Source of the DNA: an uncultured Candidatus Nemicrothrix sp.
GTDB lineage: Bacteria; Actinomycetota; Acidimicrobiia; Acidimicrobiales; Acidimicrobilacustridaceae
DNA: 6,557 bases
Reading direction: 5' to 3'
NCBI GenBank assembly: GCA_903827085.1
Contig: CAIKHC010000429.1
Span: 1 to 6,557 of the forward strand
This document shows positions 1 through 4,676 of this stretch, one piece after another. How positions within the stretch are numbered: the stretch's first letter is position 1; each line of letters starts with the position of its first letter. The translations under genes and the position numbers were made by a program. Under the pieces are notes generated by a model that was not told where the DNA came from, did not search any database, and saw nothing but the letters and a program-made list of their open reading frames with translations.

Positions 1-92
1 AACACCAGAACAAACTGCAAAGCGATAACGACGACAAAGACGCCGTTACGGAGCGAGACAGGTGCCTGAGAGATTGGGGCGTCAGTTGGCAT
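1..92 (-). CDS. Partial membrane protein, third gene of the exporter operon (5' end only)
   Basis: An ATG at 92-90 lies inside the last codons of the upstream ABC gene (11-bp overlap, +1 frame) and opens a frame that continues to the left edge without a stop. The 30 visible residues begin MPTDAPISQAP, then SLRNG, then a hydrophobic stretch VFVVVIALQFVLV at residues 18-30 that looks like the start of a first transmembrane helix. No clear Shine-Dalgarno precedes the ATG, so translation would depend on coupling to the upstream gene. A short polar N-terminus followed by a helix with 'LQFVLV' would suit the first helix of a DHA2-type (EmrB/QacA) major facilitator, but 30 residues are too few to assign a family. 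Position suggests co-transcription with the ABC pair. The existence of the gene is inferred from the overlap, the open frame and the hydrophobic pattern. Confidence 0.6.
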   Translation of the reverse strand, partial: MPTDAPISQAPVSLRNGVFVVVIALQFVLV

Positions 93-1953
93 CGAGATCA
101 ATGGCTGCAGCCACGAATTGGGCGTTGTAGAGGTTGGAATAGGCCCCGCCTGCGGCCAGAAGATCCTCGTGATTGCCCTGCTCGACGATGCTGCCGTTCT
201 CCATCACCAAGATGATGTCGGCATCGCGAATTGTGGAGAGACGATGGGCGATCACGAAACTGGTGCGGTTCGATCGCAATGCCGCCATCGCATGCTGGAT
301 AAGTACCTCGGTCCGGGTATCGACCGAACTGGTTGCCTCGTCGAGGATGAGGATGGTGGGTTCAGCAAGGAACGCTCGAGCGATAGTGAGCAACTGCTTT
401 TCGCCAGCACTGAGATTGCTGGCTTCGTCGTCAAGGATGGTGTTGTAGCCATCAGGCATCGCTCGTACGAAGTGATCAACATGCGTTGCCTTCGCCGCCT
501 GAACGATTTCCTCTTCGGTTGCATCGAGCCGGCCATACGCGATGTTGTCGCGAATCGTGCCACCAAACAGCCAAGTGTCTTGAAGCACCATGCCCATGCT
601 CGAACGCAGGTCGTCGCGGCGCATCTTTGAGATATCGACACCATCGAGCGTGATCGCTCCACCGTTGAGTTCATAGAAACGCATCAGCAGATTGACGAGT
701 GTGGTCTTGCCCGCACCGGTGGGACCAACGATGGCAATGGTTTGTCCCGGCTCAGCAATCAGTGAGAGATCAGTGATGAGAGGTTTGTTTGCGGAATAGG
801 AGAAGGTGACCGCTTCAAACGCAACGCGTCCCTTTGGTGACACGACTGTTTGCGCATCGACCGGATCGGGCGATTGCTCATCGACATCGAGGAACTCAAA
901 GACTCGTTCAGCCGAAGCGATACCGGACTGCAGCATGTTGGCCAGCGATGCCAACTGGTTGATTGGTTGGGTGAACTGACGTGAGTACTGAATGAACGCC
1001 TGAATGTCGCCGATGCTCAGGTTGCCTGAAGCAACCCGCAATCCACCAATAACGGCGATGGCCACGTAGTTGAGGTTGCTCACCAGCATCATGGCGGGCT
1101 GGATCATTCCGGAAATGAATTGAGCGCCGAACGCGGCCTCGAAGAGTTTTTGGTTTGTGGCTTCGAATCGGTCTTCGGTTGCTTGCTGTTGGCCGAACAC
1201 CTTCACCAATGAATGACCGGCAAAGGTTTCTTCAACGATGCCGTTGAGTGCGCCGGTATGTGACCACTGCGCGATGAACCGCTTCTTTGACTTGCCGGCG
1301 ATGTACTTAATCGTGATCAGCGTGACCGGAACAGTTGCTACCGCGACGAGTGAAAGCAACGGCGAAATCGTCAGCATCATGATGAGCACGCCAACGACGG
1401 TGAGCAACGAGATGAACAACATGCTCAAGCTCTGGGCAAGGCTCTGTGCGATGTTGTCGATGTCGTTGGTAACACGACTGAGAAGATCACCGCGAGGGGT
1501 GCGATCGATGTATCCGAGCGGCAATCGATTGATCTTGTTTTCAACGGCCGAACGCAGTCGCCGCATGGTTCGGTGAATAACCCCAGCAAGCAAGAAGCCC
1601 TGGAAATAAGCCATTGCGGCCGAGCCGAGATAGAGACCGACAACGATCAAAAGTGTTCGGTGCAATTCAGGGAAGTCGATGCCGGTGGGTGCTTGAACAC
1701 CGCTGATGATGACGTTGGTTGCGTTGCCGAGGATCTTGGGGCCGACAACCGACATCATGACGCTGATGACGGCAGTACTCAGCACGAGGATGAGGCGGAA
1801 TCGTTCTGGCCGCATCCACGAAATAAGTCGCAAGGTGGAGTTACGGAAGTCTTTTGATCGTTCGACTGGCACCGTCGCACCCATCATGCGGGGACCAACA
1901 GTCACCTGATGCTGAGGTGTTTCCTCGACGTTCTCTTCGGTGGACTCGCTCAT
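82..1953 (-). CDS. ABC half-transporter (permease-ATPase fusion), canonical-Walker-B subunit of a heterodimeric exporter
   Basis: This 623-residue type IV (MsbA-like) ABC exporter half couples ATP hydrolysis at the cytoplasmic membrane to export of a substrate that cannot be named from sequence. A polar N-terminal tail of about 50 residues carries GPRMMG and ERSKDF, a motif pair common in this subfamily. Six membrane segments follow at roughly 54-72, 100-125, 172-193, 197-217, 282-302 and 310-335. In the nucleotide-binding domain: Walker A GPTGAGKTT (410-418), Q-loop Gln458, signature LSAGE (514-518), Walker B ILILDE with catalytic Glu539, D-loop SSVD, and switch His570. The signature departs from LSGGQ, as is usual for the 'TM288-type' partner in asymmetric exporters. 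The start ATG overlaps the stop of the upstream ABC gene (ATGA) and has a good Shine-Dalgarno, GAGGAA, at 1964-1959, five bases before it. Length is normal and no defects are seen. Drug, lipid or peptide export are all possible. Confidence 0.95.
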   Translation of the reverse strand: MSESTEENVEETPQHQVTVGPRMMGATVPVERSKDFRNSTLRLISWMRPERFRLILVLSTAVISVMMSVVGPKILGNATNVIISGVQAPTGIDFPELHRTLLIVVGLYLGSAAMAYFQGFLLAGVIHRTMRRLRSAVENKINRLPLGYIDRTPRGDLLSRVTNDIDNIAQSLAQSLSMLFISLLTVVGVLIMMLTISPLLSLVAVATVPVTLITIKYIAGKSKKRFIAQWSHTGALNGIVEETFAGHSLVKVFGQQQATEDRFEATNQKLFEAAFGAQFISGMIQPAMMLVSNLNYVAIAVIGGLRVASGNLSIGDIQAFIQYSRQFTQPINQLASLANMLQSGIASAERVFEFLDVDEQSPDPVDAQTVVSPKGRVAFEAVTFSYSANKPLITDLSLIAEPGQTIAIVGPTGAGKTTLVNLLMRFYELNGGAITLDGVDISKMRRDDLRSSMGMVLQDTWLFGGTIRDNIAYGRLDATEEEIVQAAKATHVDHFVRAMPDGYNTILDDEASNLSAGEKQLLTIARAFLAEPTILILDEATSSVDTRTEVLIQHAMAALRSNRTSFVIAHRLSTIRDADIILVMENGSIVEQGNHEDLLAAGGAYSNLYNAQFVAAAIDLDAN

Positions 1954-3680
1954 GCTGCTTCCTCGGCAGTCATCTGCGATTCCACGATCTCGGCGTAGGT
2001 CGGGCAGGTCTCGAGCAACTCACGATGCGTTCCGAGGCCGACACATTCGCCTTGATCGAGCACGAGGATTTGATCGGCGTGCTTAATCGTTGAGACTCGC
2101 TGGGCAACGATGATGAGCGCCGCGTCGGTGGTGACGGGCACGAGTGCAGTACGAAGACGTGCGTCGGTGGAAAGGTCAAGCGCCGAGAATGAATCGTCGA
2201 ACACATAGATGCCCGGTTTGCGAACGAGCGCTCGGGCAATGGCCAGGCGCTGACGCTGTCCGCCAGAAACATTTGTGCCGCCCTGAGAAATCGGCGCATC
2301 AAGTTTCTCGGCCATTGCGTTGACGAAGTCAGCAGCCTGCGCGATCTCGAGTGCTTTCCAAAGGTCATCTTCTGTCGCGTTCTCGTTGGCGAAGAGAAGA
2401 TTCGATCGAATCGTGCCCGAGAACAGATACGGACGCTGCGGAACGACTGACACTCGCTTCCAAAGCGTTTCCGGTTCAAGGTCGCGAACATTGACATCAT
2501 CGACGAGGATTTGGCCTTCGCTGCTGTCGATGAGACGAGCGATGAGATTGACCAATGACGTCTTGCCCGAACCTGTCGAACCGATGATCGCTGTTGTCTG
2601 GCCGGGGCGTGTAGTGAACGAAATATTGGAAAGAACGGGGATTTCCGCGCCGGGGTAGGAGAACCCAACATTGCGGAACTCAAGTGTCCCCCGTCCGGAA
2701 AGTTCGGTGGTCGGGTTTACTGACGTGACAATCGAAGAGTCGGTGTTGAGGACTTCGTTAATGCGATCAGCGCACACTGAAGCCCGGGGCCACATCACCG
2801 CGACGAACGTGGCCATCATGACGGCCATGAGGATCTGCACGAGATAGGTGAGAAACGCGATCAACGCGCCGATCTGCATATCGCCGGATTGAATGCGATC
2901 AGCAGCAACCCACACAGCAGCAGCACTCGAAACGTTCATTACAAGCATGACGGTCGGGAAGAGTGACGACATATATCGACTGGTAAGAATCGAGGTGCGA
3001 GAGAGCAGTTGGTTTGCTTCGTCGAATCGTTCTGTTTCGAGCGGTTCACGAACAAAAGCTCGAACAACACGCATGCCAACGATCTGCTCACGCAGAACTT
3101 TGCTGACGTTGTCGATGCGTTCCTGCATGGCGCGGAACTGCGGGATGACGCGAATGACGATGGTGCCGATCGTGAGCAGCAATACGGGGATTGATGCCAC
3201 GAGAATGAGTGAGAGCGGCCCGTCTTCGCGTACGGCAAGGAAGACGCCGACAACGATGGTGATGGGTGCAGAGATAAACGAGGTGCACAACATCACGACC
3301 AAGGTCTGCACTTGTTGCACATCGTTGGTGATGCGGGTGATCAGCGACGGCGCTCCAAAGCTGTCGACCTCGCGAGTGGAGAACCCGGTGACGGTATGAA
3401 AGAGACGGTCGCGAACGTCGCGTCCAAATCCCATGCCGGCCCGCGAACCAGCCCAGGTGGCGGCGATACCAAAGACGGCTTGCACCAGCGAGAGCGCCAG
3501 CATCACGGCGCCAATCTTCACGATGTAATTGGTATTGGCCTTGAGGATGCCCTGGTCGATGAGCATGGCGTTGAGGGTCGGCAACGTCATGGTGGCGGTA
3601 ACCGCCACGACCTGAAAGATCAGCACCGCCCACAGCAACTTTTTGTATGGCAGCAAATAGCTGCGCATGAGCCGGTTCAC
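1950..3680 (-). CDS. ABC half-transporter (permease-ATPase fusion), degenerate-ATP-site subunit of a heterodimeric exporter
   Basis: This 576-residue ABC exporter half is the first gene of the operon and the obvious partner of the next gene, which overlaps it by 4 bp. Six membrane segments lie at about 16-36, 53-77, 125-150, 155-180, 240-262 and 268-296. The nucleotide-binding domain has Walker A GSTGSGKTS (367-375), Q-loop Gln415, an intact signature VSGGQ (471-475), and Walker B IYVFDD (491-496) with Asp496 in place of the catalytic Glu. Gln527 (VAQRVS) replaces the switch His. These two substitutions mark the TM287-type subunit. Its own Walker A/B would bind ATP without efficient hydrolysis, while its intact signature completes the partner's active site. 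The frame stays open upstream to an ATG at 3827. GTG 3680 is preferred because AGGGGGG sits seven bases before it and the protein then begins four residues before MRSYLLPYKK, a normal N-terminus for the family. The 49 residues upstream are Cys/Arg-rich and do not look like protein. ATG 3668 is another possible start. Confidence 0.94.
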   Translation of the reverse strand: MNRLMRSYLLPYKKLLWAVLIFQVVAVTATMTLPTLNAMLIDQGILKANTNYIVKIGAVMLALSLVQAVFGIAATWAGSRAGMGFGRDVRDRLFHTVTGFSTREVDSFGAPSLITRITNDVQQVQTLVVMLCTSFISAPITIVVGVFLAVREDGPLSLILVASIPVLLLTIGTIVIRVIPQFRAMQERIDNVSKVLREQIVGMRVVRAFVREPLETERFDEANQLLSRTSILTSRYMSSLFPTVMLVMNVSSAAAVWVAADRIQSGDMQIGALIAFLTYLVQILMAVMMATFVAVMWPRASVCADRINEVLNTDSSIVTSVNPTTELSGRGTLEFRNVGFSYPGAEIPVLSNISFTTRPGQTTAIIGSTGSGKTSLVNLIARLIDSSEGQILVDDVNVRDLEPETLWKRVSVVPQRPYLFSGTIRSNLLFANENATEDDLWKALEIAQAADFVNAMAEKLDAPISQGGTNVSGGQRQRLAIARALVRKPGIYVFDDSFSALDLSTDARLRTALVPVTTDAALIIVAQRVSTIKHADQILVLDQGECVGLGTHRELLETCPTYAEIVESQMTAEEAA

Positions 3681-3687
3681 TCGAACA

Positions 3688-3694
3688 CCCCCCT
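3688..3694 (-). promoter_or_regulatory. Shine-Dalgarno deciding the GTG start of the first ABC gene
   Basis: On the minus strand AGGGGGG is followed by a 7-base spacer (TGTTCGA) and GTG at 3680-3678. It is the only convincing ribosome binding site near the N-terminus. It supports GTG 3680 over the upstream ATG at 3827; the internal ATG at 3668 would lie 19 bases from it, which is too far. Confidence 0.65.
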
Positions 3695-3814
3695 GTATCG
3701 ATGTTACGGGCGAGGCCGCGATCACACCGCATTTGCCACAAATTGAGCCAGAGATTCGAAGGGAAATCCCCACTCTGCGAAGACAGTTGCACCACCAACG
3801 ACGTGCTTTGTCGC

Positions 3815-3836
3815 TGATAAGTGTCACCGCGTATCA
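3815..3836. promoter_or_regulatory. Operator-like dyad TGATA-N12-TATCA
   Basis: TGATA (3815-3819) and its exact reverse complement TATCA (3832-3836) are separated by 12 bases, so the half-site centres are 17 bases apart, not far from two helical turns. It lies in the gap between the divergent genes, just upstream of the possible -10 box of the regulator. The arms are short and could arise by chance; a role as a binding site is inferred from position. Confidence 0.3.
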
Positions 3837-3843
3837 AAAGGTG

Positions 3844-3863
3844 CGTTATCGCGTAAAATAACG
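3844..3863. promoter_or_regulatory. Operator-like dyad CGTTAT-N8-ATAACG over a possible -10 box
   Basis: CGTTAT (3844-3849) and ATAACG (3858-3863) form a perfect 6-bp inverted repeat with an 8-base spacer. The total length of 20 bp is typical of a dimeric repressor site. The spacer and right arm include TAAAAT (3854-3859), the best -10 candidate for the regulator, so a protein bound here would block it. A further TATC half-site at 3832-3835 adds to the cluster. No known regulon consensus is recognised. Confidence 0.4.
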
Positions 3864-3883
3864 AAGAAGCGTCATTCTTGGTA

Positions 3884-3924
3884 CGTAGGCGGACTACGAG
3901 CGGCCAAGATGATGCCCTACCTAC
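3884..3924. promoter_or_regulatory. CGTAG/CTACG dyad with extra CTAC repeats in the regulator leader
   Basis: CGTAG (3884-3888) and CTACG (3894-3898) form a perfect inverted repeat with a 5-base spacer, and two adjoining CTAC copies follow at 3917-3920 and 3921-3924. CGTAGG (3884-3889) also has its complement CCTACG at 3920-3925. If the regulator starts at ATG 3938 this cluster lies in its leader, either as a DNA operator for autoregulation or as a short RNA hairpin. If it starts at TTG 3878 the cluster is coding and may mean nothing. Confidence 0.3.
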
Positions 3925-3937
3925 GGCGGCGGGTTTC

Positions 3938-4591
3938 ATGGAGCGGGAATTTGAGCGGGTCGAGGCCAAGGTGGCCTCGACTCCGCCACTAATCATCAGT
4001 TGGGATCCTTTGGCGGGGGAGCTTCTTCGGGGCCACCTCGAGGCCGAAGGCTTCCCGGGAACGACCCACAGCGTGGGCGGGGAAACGGCCGAGGCTGCGG
4101 CGCCACTCGTACTTCTGCCACCCCCGACCTATGCCGATTATTTGGGCAGCGGTTGGGATGTGCGACTGCGATCAGTTCCGCTTGATGTGCCCATGGTGGT
4201 TCTGGCTCGTCCCAATGTGCCGGTGCGGTCAGCCTTGCAACTGAATCTGCGCAAGAGCGGGGTGGCGTTGCTTGATGCTGGTCGTCCGCCAACCGTGGGA
4301 GCGGTGTCCTCGGCATTGCGTATGTCGCTTGAAGGTGGACAGGTCATCGACCCTCTCTTTATTGAGTCGAATGGTGACCAGGCCCGGGCCCAACTGACCC
4401 CGGCCGAACACCGTGTGTATGCGTTGCTCGCCAACGGGCGATCAAACAGCGGAATTGCCGATGAGCTGTTCCTTTCGGAACGCACGGTGGAAGTTCATGT
4501 GCGCAAGATCTTCGCCAAATTGGGACTGGGCGATAACCCTGCGATGAATCGACGGGTTGTCGCCGCATCAATGTTCCTCACCCCCGGCTGA
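3938..4591 (+). CDS. LuxR/NarL-type transcriptional regulator with a receiver-like domain lacking the phospho-aspartate
   Basis: A DNA-binding regulator of 217 residues from ATG 3938. The C-terminal LuxR-type helix-turn-helix spans about 151-196: it opens LTPAEHRVYALLANG, continues SNSGIADELFLSERTV with the turn at FLSERT, and the recognition helix is TVEVHVRKIFAKLGL. The tail NRRVVAASMFL resembles actinobacterial NarL-like proteins. The N-terminal part (about 16-140) follows the receiver pattern: strand PLIIS, helix LAGELLRGHLEAEGF, strand APLVLLPPP, strand VPMVVLA, then SGVALLDAG and a final helix ending LEGGQVIDPL. The expected acidic pair after strand 1 is only partly kept (SWD), and the phospho-acceptor Asp after strand 3 is absent (VLLPPP). 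It is therefore probably not controlled by phosphorylation, and no sensor kinase is nearby. The frame opens at TTG 3878, adding 20 polar residues. ATG is preferred because the domain begins shortly after it, though its SD (GGCGGG, 4-base spacer) is weak. Divergent orientation suggests control of the exporter operon. Confidence 0.85.
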   Translation: MEREFERVEAKVASTPPLIISWDPLAGELLRGHLEAEGFPGTTHSVGGETAEAAAPLVLLPPPTYADYLGSGWDVRLRSVPLDVPMVVLARPNVPVRSALQLNLRKSGVALLDAGRPPTVGAVSSALRMSLEGGQVIDPLFIESNGDQARAQLTPAEHRVYALLANGRSNSGIADELFLSERTVEVHVRKIFAKLGLGDNPAMNRRVVAASMFLTPG

Positions 4592-4616
4592 GGTTGTTGC
4601 AAGGGAGGATGTCAGC

Positions 4617-4639
4617 GCCCCGGCGACTGTCACAGGGGC
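4617..4639 (+). terminator. Weak possible terminator hairpin after the regulator
   Basis: GCCCC (4617-4621) and GGGGC (4635-4639) can pair as a 5-bp GC stem around a 13-base loop, 25 bases after the regulator stop codon. There is no T-run after it, so it does not meet the usual intrinsic terminator pattern. It is recorded only because it is the best candidate in the gap. Confidence 0.15.
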
Positions 4640-4645
4640 CGTCTA

Positions 4646-4663
4646 TCGTCACTGAGGTGACGA
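4646..4663. promoter_or_regulatory. Perfect 7-bp stem-loop / palindrome directly upstream of recC
   Basis: TCGTCAC (4646-4652) and GTGACGA (4657-4663) are exact inverted repeats around the loop TGAG. The element ends 13 bases before the recC start codon and just before its GGCGGAG ribosome binding site. GTCA also occurs at 4611 and 4629, 18-19 bases apart from each other and from the copy in this arm (4648). It could be an operator, an RNA hairpin affecting recC translation, or a terminator lacking a T-run. The rest of the 85-base gap (4592-4676) holds no convincing promoter. Confidence 0.4.
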
Positions 4664-4676
4664 CGCGGCGGAGTTC

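Larger units (their letters stand above)
3695..3877. promoter_or_regulatory. Divergent intergenic region between exporter operon and LuxR-type regulator
   Basis: This non-coding stretch must hold the promoters of both divergent transcription units. On the plus strand TAAAAT (3854-3859) is a plausible -10 box for the regulator, but no good -35 lies 16-18 bases upstream. On the minus strand TAACAT (3706-3701) matches the -10 consensus at four of six positions and would give a very short leader for the exporter operon; again no clear -35 is seen. The right part (3815-3863) is relatively AT-rich and carries two short dyads, listed separately. Promoter placement is inference. Confidence 0.45.

Noticed and set aside
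118..630. Plus-strand open frame of 170 codons antisense to the second ABC gene
   Set aside because: It covers the conserved ATPase domain of the minus-strand gene. Its product has no recognisable motif and there is no ribosome binding site or gene context.
3761..3771. GGGAAATCCCC short palindrome in the intergenic region
   Set aside because: Only a 3-bp arm on each side with no extension into a longer stem; too likely by chance.
3681..3827. N-terminal extension of the first ABC protein from ATG 3827
   Set aside because: The 49 extra residues are Cys/Arg-rich and unlike exporter N-termini, whereas GTG 3680 has a strong Shine-Dalgarno and gives a normal family length.
3088..3996. A 302-codon minus-strand frame across the first ABC gene's 5' half and the divergent promoter region
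   Set aside because: It is in a different frame from the ABC gene and its product is rich in His and Arg with no domain. It would also overlap the start of the divergent regulator.
4592..4676. LexA/SOS box or classical sigma-A promoter upstream of recC
   Set aside because: No CGAAC-N4-GTTCG match and no paired -35/-10 hexamers at 16-18 bp spacing were found by eye.
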